Shown one piece after another: positions 12,994 to 25,169 of a DNA stretch of 64,000 nucleotides (position 1 is its first letter; every line of letters starts with the position of its first letter). Made by a program: the position numbers and the translations under genes. Origin of the DNA: Rehmannia glutinosa (taxonomy: Eukaryota; Streptophyta; Magnoliopsida; Lamiales; Orobanchaceae); NCBI GenBank assembly GCA_016081115.2, contig CM071925.1, forward strand, positions 17,304,185 to 17,368,184, in the 5' to 3' direction. Below the pieces are notes generated by a model, which was given only the letters and a program-made list of their open reading frames with translations, was not told the DNA's origin and ran no database searches.

Positions 12994-13224
12994 CACATTT
13001 TTAATCAAAGAAGTGATCAAAGAATGAAAAATGTGAGCATAAGAAGTTCAAGGATAAAATTAATATTTAAATGTAATTTAAATTTAAAATAGAAATTACA
13101 AATAATATTTGATGTTATGCTTGATATTTGTAAAGAAGTTATTTAATTAATTTTAATTCTTTTCATTACTCTGATAATTGATTTATCAATTTTTAAACAT
13201 ATTTTGCTAAAAGAATTCTAAAAT

Positions 13225-13995
13225 GTGTTATTGAATTTTTAGTATCTGTCCTATAGGCACTTTATTGGTTTGGTACTTGACATTTCCGAGTTACCAATTT
13301 AGTACTCATACTTCACATTTTTTATAAATTGGTACCTATTCACTTTTAAGTACGAAAATGCCCCCAAGAAATATAAGTATACTCAAAATGAAATTTTGAG
13401 TATGCTTATTTAAATGATAAAATCGATTACAATTTTAATTAATTTAATTAATAAAAAATAAAAAGAAGTTTCTAAAAATATTAATGAATTTTTAGAAAAA
13501 AATATTAATTATATTAAATTAGTAAATTAATAGACATAAATTAAAATTTAATTTTCGAAAAGAAAAATTAGTTTAGTTAACTAATTTTAAAAATTAAAAT
13601 GAAATTTAAAAATTTAAAAATTAAACTAAGATAGTAAATAAGAAAATTATAGCAATTTTTTAATTAATATATTTAATTTTTAATTAGTTTTTTTAATCAA
13701 ATTTTAAAAAAATAATTAATCTAATTTTTTTTATTTTTTACAATTAGTAATTTAATTCAAATAATAATAAGATATTTCTTAATTAATTTTTTTTTAAAAA
13801 TTTAATAATTCTAATTAAAACTTAACTTTTTATCACAAAAAAAAGAAAAATCTTGGGGGCATTTTTGTCCTGAAAAGTGAATATGAACCAATTTGTAAAA
13901 AAATGTGAAGTATGGATACTAAATTGGTAACTCAGAAATATCAGTATCAAACCACCAAAGTGCATATAGGCCAGGTACTAAATAATCAATAACCT
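13225..13995. mobile_element. Mutator-like MITE, 9-bp target duplication TTCTAAAAT
   Basis: Long imperfect inverted repeats of about 130 bp (13225-13367 and 13855-13995) share, in inverted order, the blocks AGTTACCAATTTAGTA, ACTTCACATTTTTT and AATGCCCCCAAG. The core is very AT-rich and non-coding. Perfect 9-bp direct repeats TTCTAAAAT flank the element (13216-13224 and 13996-14004). Long terminal inverted repeats with a 9-bp duplication are the Mutator-superfamily signature. There is no transposase, so it is non-autonomous. The outermost two or three terminal bases do not match between arms. Confidence 0.85.
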
Positions 13996-14004
13996 TTCTA
14001 AAAT

Positions 14005-15440
14005 CAATTAAGAAAAAATATTACTAGTATTAAGAAGACCTTACACTCATATAAGAATTTGTTTTTTTTTTGTATAGATTTAAAATTCTATTGGATTGCA
14101 TTCTTAAAATATTTTTTTGACCATTCATTATCTATCTATACTTGCAGGAAAAAAATATATGTTATAATACTTTGAAATATTCCAATTTATATAATTTGAG
14201 TATTGAAAGAATGTTCATTATTTGTAAAGCACTTTTAATATTTTAATATTTATAAATAAAATTATGAAATAATATAATTGATTTAGTGAAATCATATGAA
14301 TCACGTGTGACGTACGTATTTCTTACTAGTTCAAGAAAATGTGCCCATGACAAAACCTAAACCACACAATAAGTAATTCCGCTTCTGTATTTTGGTGAGT
14401 AAAAAACCGATAAAATCATAGTTAAAAATAATAAAGATACATCCAAAAGAATCGCATAAGCGACCCTCAAACCCCATATTACCCTTTCTCACTCCATCGC
14501 ATTTAATGTTAACGTAGTAGTTACATGAGTGATCTTGTATTTATAGTCACATAAAGATCACTCAACCAGTGACCTTCAATTGCAAGATCACCCCTCAAAC
14601 ATCATTCTCATACTTGAGATGATAGTTTTGAGACAAAAAGTTTATTTTATGGATGGGATTTTATTTTGAAATGTCTCTGAAGGAAAATATCGGTGCAATA
14701 ACTTTATATGGTTGATTTGTAAGTAAATTAATGATTCTTGAAAATGTTATACCCAATAAAAACACATTGGGATGCCATAGTAACCATGAATTAGGATACA
14801 CAAACAATGTGAGGATAATGTACTCGTACTGGATAAATATCGGATACGACACTTTATTGGATACTCCATGAACGCACATCTATAGTATCCAATTGAAAAA
14901 AAAATCAACCTACACATCTCAATCCTAAGGAAATAAAGCCACATCCATATGAATATTTATAAATCCACATATAGAAATAGATAAAATTTATTTTATTGAT
15001 GAATTTTCAGCATGTTCTTTCATGTGTATGTGTGTTATCACATTCAAATTGGATATTTATGAAGATTTAGTTTTTTATGCTTGAAATATTATTATTTTTA
15101 ATTGTATTTAGTACTTCTATATTTTTAATAATATAAAAATATATAATTTTATATGTATATATACCGTACTAGTATTCTTAAAGTTGCAAAACATGACGTA
15201 TTCTTATACTCGTGTTGTATTGTACCCGTGTCTCATACGTATCAGCGCTTCATGGACCATGAACTATATCGTAAATTATTTAGTACTGTCTCCGCCACAA
15301 TATATTAGCAAGTATCTTATTTTTATTTATCCCAAAATTATGATCCTATTCATTAAAATGAAGTCTTATATATATATATATATATATGGATGAGATCTCG
15401 TGTGTCAGCCTCTTACCGTGTGGCAGTATAGATTGATCCT
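14005..15440. other. Gene-free AT-rich stretch
   Basis: No supported gene or terminal repeat. A TA microsatellite lies at about 15366-15388, directly before the fold-back element. Confidence 0.5.
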
Positions 15441-16752
15441 ATCCATCTACACCTTTTATTAAATGGTCCAGATTGCTATTAAAAATAATTGATTTATATA
15501 ATTAATAGGTGGAAAGAGCATGATAGTAACTAGCAATGCCATAAATCGTGCCCCTACAATCAAGGGATTGATTAATATCACGTTTCCATAACTGAAATTG
15601 TGCGCCATTTTAATAGCTGAACTGTACACCATTTAATAACTGACTGTACACTATTTTACATCTAACAGTGCATTATTGTATAAGTAATTGTACATCATCT
15701 AAAGGAACTATAAAGATAAAATGGTGTAACCATCTTCCCATTTAATAACTTAACTGTGCACCATTTTATATCTAACAATGTATCATTGTATAACTAATTG
15801 TACATCATCTAAAAACCCTATAAAGACAAAATGGTGTAACCACCTTCCCATAATGACGCCTTACAATCATGGATGTGATAAAGATCACGTTTCCATAACT
15901 GAATTATGCACCATTTTAATAGTTGAACTGTACATCATTTAATAACTGACTGTACACCATTTTATATCTAACAGTGCATCATTGTATAACTAATTGTACA
16001 TCATCTAAAGGAACTATAAAGACAATGGTGTAACTATCTTCCCAATTAATAACTTAACTGTGTACCATTTTATATCTAATAGCGTATCATTGTATAAATA
16101 ATTGTACATTATCTAAAAATTCTATAAAGACAAAATGGTGTAACCACCTTCTCATAATGACACCCTACAATCATGGATGTGATAAAGATCACGTTTTCAT
16201 AACTGAATTATGCACCATTTTAATAGATGAACTGTGCACCATTTAATAACTGATTGTGCACCATTTTATATCTAACAGTGCATGCATCATTGTATAACTA
16301 ATTATAGATCATCTAAAGAAACCATAAAGACAAAGTGGTGTAACCATCTTTCTGATTTAATAACTTAATTGTACACCATTTTATATCTAACAGCGCATCA
16401 TTGTATAACTAATTGTACATCATTGTGAGTAAACCATAATTGAATGAAAAGCGGGAACAATCGTAAAATTCAATCCCATAAAAATCGCTAGGATTGAATG
16501 GTGTACAATTAATTATACAATGATGCACTGTTAGATATAAAATAGTGTAGAATCAGTTATTAAATGGTGTACGGTTTCGCTATTAAAATTGTGCACAATT
16601 CAGTTGTTGAAACGTGATATTAATCAATCCCTTGTAGGGGCGTGATTTATGGTATTTTGTTAGTTAATATTATGCTCTTTCCACCTATTAATTAATTGAT
16701 GAATTAGTTATTTTTTATAGCAATCTGGACCATTGAATAAAAGGTGTGGATA
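15441..16752. mobile_element. Fold-back element with internal tandem repeats
   Basis: The left arm (15441 to about 15700) reappears inverted at about 16495-16752. Shared blocks are ACACCTTTTATT, ATGGTCCAGATTGCTAT, AATAGGTGGAAAGAGCAT, AGGGATTGATTAATATCACG and ACCATTTAATAACTGA. Between the arms is a tandem array with period about 305 bp: the block ATCACGTTT starts at about 15577, 15884 and 16188. Each unit contains a smaller alternating repeat built from 'CACCATTTTATATCTAACAG' and 'TGTACATCATCTAAA'. No coding capacity is seen. A clean target duplication was not identified, so its superfamily is open. Confidence 0.8.
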
Positions 16753-16754
16753 TA

Positions 16755-16815
16755 ATATATATAATATTTAAGTGCTAATCCTATATATATATAATATTTA
16801 AGTGCTAATTGTTCC
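16755..16815. repeat. Short tandem duplication beside the fold-back element
   Basis: 'TATATATAATATTTAAGTGC' plus TAAT occurs twice in a row directly after the right arm. It may be a footprint of insertion or a slippage product. Confidence 0.7.
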
Positions 16816-16990
16816 CTTCGACTTAATATAATAAGAGGCATCAATTAAATCGGTATTGCTATTATACAATTGTCACACCTAGAAAAAGAAGTTTTACATT
16901 ATAAACGGAAACTGTATTCTTTTTTCCTCTCCAGTTATAAATTTCAAGTTCCATTTTTGTAATTAAAAAACCTTATTATATAGTAGTTAA

Positions 16991-17626
16991 TAATGGTGGC
17001 CATGGTTCCGGAACCGCCGATTCTGATTATTCCAAAATGAGAAACCGGAACAAGAATCGAAACCGGAGGCTCACGGTTCCGGTTCCAAATTGGAACCGGG
17101 TTCCTCCACGTTCTGGTTTAACCGAAACCTGTTTCTTTTTTTTTTTGACTTTCTTTAAAATAATTTATTTAATTTGTTAAATAAAAGGAAAAAGGAAAAT
17201 AAGAAAAGAAATTAGACATAATATTCATAATAATATTAAATTTTGGATTTAATATAAATAATAATATTAAGTTGGTTATGTATCCTTATAAGACATAGAG
17301 GAATCAATATTCACGTGGGTCGCTTGCAACATTTAGCTTAAGATGGGTTTCTATGCGGTTGTGAATATAAGACATCATATTATTTAATATTTTTTCTATC
17401 ATAATATTACCCGAAAAAATAAAAATCGTTAGTTTTAACCTTAAAACCGCGGGTTTTAACCGTCGGTTCCACCAATGCTTTAACTGTTGGTTCCACGGTT
17501 TTTTATACCAAGGAACCGGAACATCTCTACACGGTTCCAGTTCCCGTAAATGGTTCCCAAAACCGTTATCGACCACAATTCCGGTATGATTTGGAATCCT
17601 GTTTCGATTCCATTTGGCTAACCCTA
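16991..17626. mobile_element. Non-autonomous hAT-type element rich in GGTTCCGGAACC
   Basis: A 636-bp element with ends TAATGGTGGCCAT and, inverted, TAGGGTTAGCCAA, matching at 8 of the first 12 positions. Flanking 8-bp repeats GTAGTTAA (16983-16990) and GTAGCTAA (17627-17634) differ at one base. The interior has dispersed GGTTCCGGAACC-like motifs on both sides, as in subterminal repeats bound by hAT transposases. There is no transposase. An ORF of 90 codons on the minus strand is just the repetitive subterminal sequence read through. Confidence 0.7.
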
Positions 17627-17634
17627 GTAGCTAA

Positions 17635-18371
17635 TAGTCTTTTTATTTATTTTTTTAATGTAGAAAGTGGGATATAGATTATTGGTATAACTTTTTAGTA
17701 TCTGACCATAGAGTTAAAGTTTTGAGAAAACTAAACCAAAAAGTTAACTTTTCTTATTTCTAAAGGAAAAACAGATAAGACATTTTGTATATATAAATAC
17801 ATTAATAGCCACATGTACAATACAACTAAAAGAAGAGAAACAGGAATGATATTGATAGCATCTCAGATAACCAACCTAAACCATTAAATACCATATGAAA
17901 ATTAATTAGGTACCTAACTACCATTTTGATTTTTTTTTCCTCACATCATTAACTATGTACTTTAGAAAAGTTTGCTTTGAAGCAAAACAAAGCAATGAAA
18001 ATCCAAAACTATAATAAAAAATATAGTAAAATAAGAAAAGATGTGGGTCATTTGACAAATGACTAGATACAAACATCATTAAACTAATTAGTTTCACATG
18101 CTACACATGATTGATATTTTATTAAAGGTATCTCCACCTGTCCACCTAATCCATTCTTGTCCCAAGTGATTATTCCTTGGATTATATGGATTTAACTTTT
18201 ATTCTGTCTTGGCTTTTTTTATTTTTTCCTCTTTTTCTCTCCCTTTTTTTTAATAAAAAGATAAATTAACATATATAAAAATCCATTTACTTGGGGTATA
18301 TACCTCTTAAAATTTCAGATTCTTCAAAATAATTTATTAATAATATCCATTTTTTTATATTCAATACTCAA
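17635..18371. other. Gene-free AT-rich stretch
   Basis: No gene, terminal repeat or RNA signature was recognised between the two hAT-type elements. Confidence 0.5.
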
Positions 18372-18379
18372 GTCGCGCG

Positions 18380-19270
18380 CAGTGGCGGATCCAGAAATTT
18401 GAAAATGGGGGTACGATAGATGAAAAACATACACATAAACATTGTTTCAAATTTCATTAAAATAAAAGGTACAATTGCAACTGGTTAAAGTAAAACTATA
18501 TGAGACCACGTGCAATGCACAAGTTGCATATATGTGAGACCTCTCTTTTGTACAATGGCATGTGCATTTTCCTAATATAAAGATTTACGAATTTTAACTC
18601 TCTATATTGTAACAATTTTAAAATAGCATCATATCATTAGGTGGGTAATACTATTTAATATTTTTTATTGATAAAGCCAAAAAAGAAAAAATATCATACA
18701 TCAGAATCATATAAAATACATTCAAGACTATATATTTGTATTTGATATTTCAAAACTGTTTTTTCATAAAATCGCACAAGGTGCAACTTCATCGCACATG
18801 ATGTTCTAGTCATGTTTCCATATATAATAAGTATGAAGATTTGTGTTATACCTTTTTTCAAGGCTGTAGTAGTAAATTTGGATGCATTTCTATTTTTAAA
18901 AGTTGTTCGATATGTGTAAAGTGAGGCAGAGATTTTTGCAAAAGTTGACCGGGTAACAATACATGAAAATTAATATATATATATATATATATATAAGAAC
19001 TAGTTTTGGTAACATTATTGATTTTATTATATTTATTTTTTTGTTGATTTTACAATGTGTTTTATTTATTCACGTTGTTAAGTTAATTTTTAATTTTTTA
19101 TAATTTTATTGTGGGAATTCATATTGTATTATTTAAAATTTTCAATTACTTCTGTAAAAATAGGGGTACAAAACTATTCTCTTTACTTTTTTTAAGTAAA
19201 GATTATTAATGATTTTTTTAAAATTGGGGGTACAACTGTACCCCCATTCCCCTTAATAGATCCGCCGTTG
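18380..19270. mobile_element. hAT-type non-autonomous element, target duplication GTCGCGCG
   Basis: An 891-bp element opening CAGTGGCGGATCCAGAAATT and closing GATCCGCCGTTG. The first 12 bp of each end match at 10 positions. It is flanked by perfect 8-bp direct repeats GTCGCGCG (18372-18379 and 19271-19278), the length made by hAT transposases. Just inside the ends are 'GGGGGTAC' on the left and 'GTACCCCC' on the right. The interior is AT-rich and non-coding, with a TA microsatellite at about 18972-18996. This family end is widespread in plant genomes. Confidence 0.92.
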
Positions 19271-19422
19271 GTCGCGCGGGCTTCTTCACTTTTTCTAAAA
19301 AAAAGGTTTATTTACTTACTTTTAGTGAGTTTTTTTTTGTTTTTTTCGGACAAAAAGGAAATTGCATTTTTATTAATTAATAAGAAATAACCAAGACACA
19401 ATATCTTGAAGCCGGCCGGAAA

Positions 19423-19768
19423 AACCCCAATTAAAATCAACTTTTCAAAAAAGGAAAAAGGAGGGGCAAACAAAAGCAAAGCAAAACAGATATAATAGAT
19501 CATAAAACATCATATTAAAAAGGGCTTTTGACACAATTGCTTCACTTTTTGGAGACAATGACAACTTTTTACGCTTCTCATTACTTTTTTGGACAAACCC
19601 CAATTAAAATCAACTTTTCAAAAAAGGAAAAAAGGAGGGGCAAACAAAAACAAAGAAAAACAGATATAATAGATCATAAAACATCATATTTAAATGGGCT
19701 TTTGACACAATTGTCCCACTTTTTGAAGACGATGACAGCTTTTTATGCTTCTCGTAACTTTTTTGGAC
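19423..19768. repeat. 173-bp tandem duplication
   Basis: Two units (19423-19595 and 19596 to about 19768) share AACCCCAATTAAAATCAAC, AGGAGGGGCAAACAAA, ACAGATATAATAGATCATAA and GGGCTTTTGACACAATTG. The ORF at 19528-19857 merely runs through the repeat. Confidence 0.88.
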
Positions 19769-20382
19769 AAATTTATGCTCCGCCTTTTTTTACACAAATT
19801 TATGCTCCCGCCAAAATTTCTGGACTTTTTTACGTTGTTGTTTCAAGATTGTTTTGAGCATGTTTCAAATATGTTTCTTCCAATAAAGTTTCAATGAGAA
19901 AATAAATTTTGCTCCCGTTAAATAAACTATTTTATACTCGAAATCTTATAAAAAATCAAGAAATATACACATAAAACAACACATATTAAAACCAAACAAA
20001 TTAAAAATATTATAGAAACAACATGAATAAAAAACACAATTCAATTTACGTGATCCAATGCATGAAAACATAACAAACATAGAAATAACCAGAAACTATG
20101 TAGAAACAAATCAAAAACAATATAAAAGCACCATATGAACAAAAAGAGTTAAAAATAGGTAAAAAAAATGTATTTAAACATCGAAAAACTACATGGAAAC
20201 AATAAAGAAACATTAAAATAACATTAAAAACGTTATGAAAACAACCCAGAAATAATGTAAATATATTAAAAATAACACATGAATAAAACTAGCTTAAAAA
20301 TAGGTAAAAATTGTATTTACACATTGAACATTACATAGAAACAACAAAAAACAATTATTAGAACAATATTAAAAATATCATA

Positions 20383-21930
20383 TGTTAGGAAATTTATTTG
20401 TTAGATTTTGATGATACCATGTAAAACTTAGACTAGGAAGTTGGCACCCCATTTTCCTTGTAATTTTGCGTATTGTAATAGATAGAACCGAAAGAGTGAG
20501 TGAAGTTAGCTAAGTCAAGAATGAAAGAAGTAAACTACAAACTAGAGTGAAGACTACGTGTGTCACCGAGTATGACCATGAAGGAAAACAATGACTCGGC
20601 CGAAGGAGGAGCGAGTATGGAAACAGTTGTATGAAGTTTGAAGAAGTGTTAGTCAAGTCAATGAAAGGAGCCAAGTCTAACAACGATTGAAGTGATAGTT
20701 CGATCATTCTCATGATTGGAGCTGACTCAAGTCACAAGGGATAAAGGCAGCAGTCAAGTCAAGACAATTGACATTGATCCATTGGAAGAAAGACAAGAAT
20801 ATTACTCGATATAGAAATATGTCCAAGCTGGCAGGTCTTAAAGTGTTTGGCCCAGAAACATGCAAAAGGAATAAGCGATGGGAAACATCAAGCTTGTGTC
20901 GGACCGTGTAAAGGCTGAGAACCATTTAATACAGGAAGGGTCAACATCACAAGTGGTGCAGACCAAGAAAAGACAAGCCAACGAACAAGAAGTGTCATTT
21001 GAAAATAGTCTATCTCTTCAACGGGTAAATTTTCAAATGAGCACTATAAACGGCTGAGGAAGCAATAGAGAAAAGGTTACATGAACCTAGCACGAACGAA
21101 TCAAGCTATTATCAAGCAAGTTTAACCTGCAATACTCTCAAGCTTATTCAGAAAATTCCTCAAGCCTAAAACTCGAAGGAACTCGATCTAACACACGCTG
21201 TGAAGAAAAGATAACTTCTACCAGTTGAACATGAAACATTTGAAGAACGAAAAATGGGTCTACTCTCCAAGTTGAAGGAGTTGTAGAAAGGTTCAAGGTC
21301 AAACCAGGAGATTCAAGTTTGTTGGAGGGCTGTGTGAACAAATCCAAGGACTTGAATGGGAGCTGAAGTATGCGCGCCTTTGTCTTGTGAAGAAGGTAGT
21401 CGCAGGAGAAACCAAATTTGTGTGATCAAGTGTCTTTTTAGGCGAGAACTACTTTGTAACTTGATCTGTTACCTAGTAGATTCCTCCAGGAGTTGGAGAA
21501 GAGTGGAGTAGAGGAATTACCCCATCCTCGAACCACTATAAAATTACTTGTGTCATTTTACTTTCAGCATTTACTTTCTTGCTTATATTTTTATATCTGC
21601 TGTTAAGTTAATCTGCTATCCAACTGATAAATAACACGTGCTAAAACAAGTGTTAAAAACGTGCTAAAAGGGTGTTAAGTCTTCCGCTATTAAAAACCAA
21701 ATCAACTAAAGTTAAGTGTTAGCTGACGTAGCCAAGTTATACTATCAACAACTCAGTCGAGTCTGTTAAGTGGGTAACTTAGCTGAAGATAGCTGACCTA
21801 GCTGTCCCCAAGGACACAGTTGATTTGAGTCAACTCTGTTTAAAATTCTTAAAAAGACTAAAAGTTAAAATTTGGTAAGATTTATTCAACCTCCCCCCTA
21901 AACTTTACACCACACCCATTGGGACCTACA
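20383..21930 (+). mobile_element. Solo LTR (copy 3), probable target duplication TCATA/TTATA
   Basis: A 1548-bp copy of the LTR at 4206-5787, from TGTTAGGAAATTTATTTG to CATTGGGACCTACA. Flanking pentamers are TCATA (20378-20382) and TTATA (21931-21935), consistent with a duplication with one later change. No internal sequence adjoins it. Most of the CAGCTG motifs seen in copies 1 and 2 are absent from the corresponding positions here. Confidence 0.85.
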
Positions 21931-22083
21931 TTATAGAACAACACAGAAACAATAGAAATAATGTACAAAACAATACATGGACAAAAAAAAGCATACAAAA
22001 TAAGTAAAAGCTATTTCGAAACATCGAAACAATTAAAAAATAATATAGAAACAACAAAGAAACAAATTTAAACAAGAGAAGAT

Positions 22084-22240
22084 CTTATGTGAGACCGTCT
22101 CATTGATTTAAGTTCATGAGACGGATCCTAAACACATATAAAAATATGGGTTCATTTGACGGGTATGGATTTGGATAGAAATTCTATTTAAATATAGAAT
22201 CCGTCTCATGGATTATATCCATGAGACCGTCTCACATAAG
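22084..22240. mobile_element. Small inverted-repeat element (about 157 bp)
   Basis: CTTATGTGAGACCGTCTCAT at the left end is repeated inverted at the right (ATGAGACCGTCTCACATAAG). Each end contains the palindrome GAGACCGTCTC, and further inverted pieces lie inside (CATGAGACGGAT against ATCCGTCTCATG). No target duplication is certain. It resembles very short MITEs or the palindromic repeats frequent in plant genomes. Confidence 0.75.
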
Positions 22241-22573
22241 TTTTTGTATTTAAACAACATCGAAACAACATATATAACACATAAAGCAATACATGGACAA
22301 AAAAAACGAAAAAAGTGTAAAAATATGCAGGAGCGTAAAAAAGGAACAAAAAAATAGGTACAAAAGTGATCGGAGCGTATTTTGTGGTATGTTTACTAAA
22401 AAGAGTGTATTTTATGTAATTTTCCCTATTAAAAACTCAGTTGACGTGATTCTTGGATGGAACTAGACTTTTATTTTATTAGCCCATTTCTATTCTCAAG
22501 GTCGTTCCCTTAGGCTATGTTTCGATGGCTTCTACCAAAGCTAATTTTTCCATTTCCTTCCTCCAATCACTAA

Positions 22574-23270
22574 GACCATCTCCAACCCAACTCTATATCC
22601 CACATCAAAACACCAAATATATAAAAAAGACTCCCTCCAACCCAACTCTAAACATTACACCAAATTTGGTGCAATGAATAGTGTTACACCAAATTTGGTG
22701 TAATACTATTCTTTTATACCAAATTTGGTGTAATACAAATATTCCCTCTTTGCCCTTCAATTTCTTCTACTTCAAACTTTTAATTCCTATTGTATCCTAT
22801 ATTTGATATATAATTCATTTGTAACATGGTTTTAATTAGTTATTTAAATTTTGTATATAGTTATTATTTTGGATGAACAATTATAATAACTAACAATAGT
22901 TAATATTTACCAATAAATTATTACAATCTAAACTTAAAATTTTCTATAAATCACAATAATTAATAAATAAAATTACAATTTAATTGTGATATTAATTGTA
23001 ATATTTATTTTACAATATAATTAATGTAATATTAGTTAAATATAAGTTTTTATTTAGTTACATTAATTAATAGTAATAAAATATAAGGAAAATAAATATT
23101 GCATAAACAAATAAATTTGTTATTCCAAAAGGAAAAGAAAATGTTAAAATACTCATTTGGTGTAGGATTTGGTGTGATGAGTTGGAGATGATTTACTGAA
23201 ACATTACACTAAAACATTAAATTTGATGTAATTTTCACACCAAATTTGGTGTGTCATGGGTTGGAGATCC
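22574..23270. mobile_element. Tourist-like (PIF/Harbinger) MITE, target duplication TAA
   Basis: The ends GACCATCTCCAACCCA and TGGGTTGGAGATCC are inverted repeats with a 2-base length difference. The element is 697 bp and flanked by TAA (22571-22573 and 23271-23273), the 3-bp target of PIF/Harbinger. Near both ends are repeated ACACCAAATTTGGTGT palindromes. The AT-rich core is non-coding. Confidence 0.87.
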
Positions 23271-23273
23271 TAA

Positions 23274-24906
23274 CCAAACATTACATTACACTTCCCGATC
23301 ATTTTATATTTATTACACACATTTCCCAAATACGTACATCAAACTCATATTCCCCAATCTTTCTCCAGAAACTTTTCCCAATCACCCCAGTCACCAAAAA
23401 AAACATACTCCTAAGGTCCCATAAGGGAGCTTTAATCCCTCAAAATTTTCAAAAATTCCAATTTTTATTTATTTTGCCCCTAAAATTAATTAGCCCCAAA
23501 AAAACTAAATGTCTATCTCCACCTGTCTATATCTTAAAAGAAAGAATAAAAAAAAAAATTGTACTAACTTGGTGATGTTTGTCAAAGGCGAAAGACGTGA
23601 AGATTTGCGGTTTGCGAAAAAGCCAAAAAGACAATAAAAATGAGGTGCACAACACAGATTGCAAAAGATTCACTATATTATGTTGCAAATGTGTGAGATG
23701 AATGTGAACCTGAATCATTTCACAAAGTGCGGAGCATCTTTCTCAGAATCAACTTTCGATCTAATATTATTTTTCCAAAATTTATATTGTACTAAGGAAA
23801 ATCATACATTAAAACATTTGAAATAATTTAAGAATACAATAAAACTATATAGTAAAATTTGTTACAGTTAATTTGAGAATATATTGATACAATAACTAAT
23901 TATATCGTAGAAAATAGTACATTTATGTGGCATTATTTCAATAAATCATTAATAAAAAATAAATTTATGTAGTATATTTTATAAAAATAGGAGTAGAATT
24001 AGATAATAAATCTCTTTATTAATGAAGAATTTTGGAGAATTTATCATTTATGAATGATTTTGATTCTGCTCAATAAAGCAGATCACTCGAAGTTAGGTGA
24101 TTCTGAAAAAGTCTAAGTTTTCTCTACAAAACTGGAAATCTTATGTGGTGGAAACTTGCTTGCATACCAAAGAACGTTAGACGGCCCATGGGGTTGTCCT
24201 AGGAAGACCTCCAATGCTCAAGTCGGCATGTGAAAGAAAGAAAATCAAGAGCAGAAAGACAACAGTTAAGAGTATTGAATTGTGAATACTTACAAATGAG
24301 ATGGAGGGATTTTTTTATACATGGGTTGATGGGCCGTATAGGAGAGAGTAGCCGCATGGGTCGGATGATTTTATCTGTGGCCCAATAATAACGAGAAATA
24401 TTGGTAATAAATGTGATTAAATAAATGTGTTAAATAATAATAATGATAATTATGAAAGAACGTGTTTACCCGTAACATAAGCTCCCGATTCAAGGCTACG
24501 AAAGACGGAGGGAGCAATTGGGAGCTAACTTCCTTGCGAATATAATCCGCGAAGGATTTGATCTCTTGAGGAGGAAAATATTTTATTGAGTCCCTGAGAG
24601 GGGAGGTTCCTTGAAAGAAGGTGGTCCCCAAAAAGTGGGGAAGTCTCCGGAAGGCGGGAGTTTCAGACTGAACAAACTCTGGGAGGTTCCTAGAACGCAA
24701 GAGGTCTATGGAGCGTGGAGGCTCGTGGGAGCCTGGGAGAATGGGAGTTGAGTTTCTTGCATGGAGTTGAGAGTCGAAGCAGAGTTTCTTGGGGGGGATG
24801 AATCCTCACGGGACACAACATTTTTTAGAGGCGGAACATTTCTTGTGAATGAGTAGTCCTCATGGGAATCGGTAGATGAGAGTTCCCTCAGGACTTAGTT
24901 TTTGAA
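23274..24906. other. Unclassified stretch without a supported gene
   Basis: The first part is AT-rich. From about 24160 it becomes more GC-rich and G-rich (e.g. AGGAGGAAAATATTTTATTG, 24571-24590) up to the retroelement's target site. The only sizeable ORF (24371-24700, minus) has no recognisable motif. The same unknown sequence resumes after the retroelement at 34413. Confidence 0.35.
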
Positions 24907-25169
24907 AGGTTTGTAAGTCAAAGCGGCTACGATAATCTAGAGGGGGGTGAATAGATTATCTCCATCTTTTCGATTTAGCCCTCTTTTTACAACTGAATGC
25001 TCAAACACAATAATAAAGGTGCGGAATGTAAACAACACACGTCAATTTAAAGAGGTTCAACCCACCTAGGGCCTAATCCTCTACCACCCCAAATATCCTG
25101 GGATGGATTTCAAAGAAAAAGAATTTTATTAATTACCAAAATTAATACAAATTCAACTTACAACACCTT

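Larger units (their letters stand above)
19790..22430. repeat. A-rich degenerate repeat array flanked by inverted 'TTTTTTACGCTCC'-type blocks
   Basis: Left and right of a solo LTR the DNA is built from degenerate copies of an A-rich phrase such as 'AGAAACAACA..GAA' and 'ACATGAATAAAAA'. The left border has TTTATGCTCCGCC and TTTATGCTCCCGCC (about 19771-19815). The right border has GGAGCGTAAAAAAGGAAC and GATCGGAGCGTATTTT (about 22330-22385), which are the same blocks inverted. The whole may be one unclassified element of about 1 kb into which the solo LTR and a small inverted-repeat element inserted. No gene is present. Confidence 0.4.

Noticed and set aside
9132..13200. Possible Helitron starting TCTATATATAAAAG
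   Set aside because: No 3' hairpin with a CTRR end could be placed and no Rep/helicase remnants are visible.
17304..17576. ORF of 90 codons on the minus strand
   Set aside because: It reads through repetitive hAT subterminal sequence.
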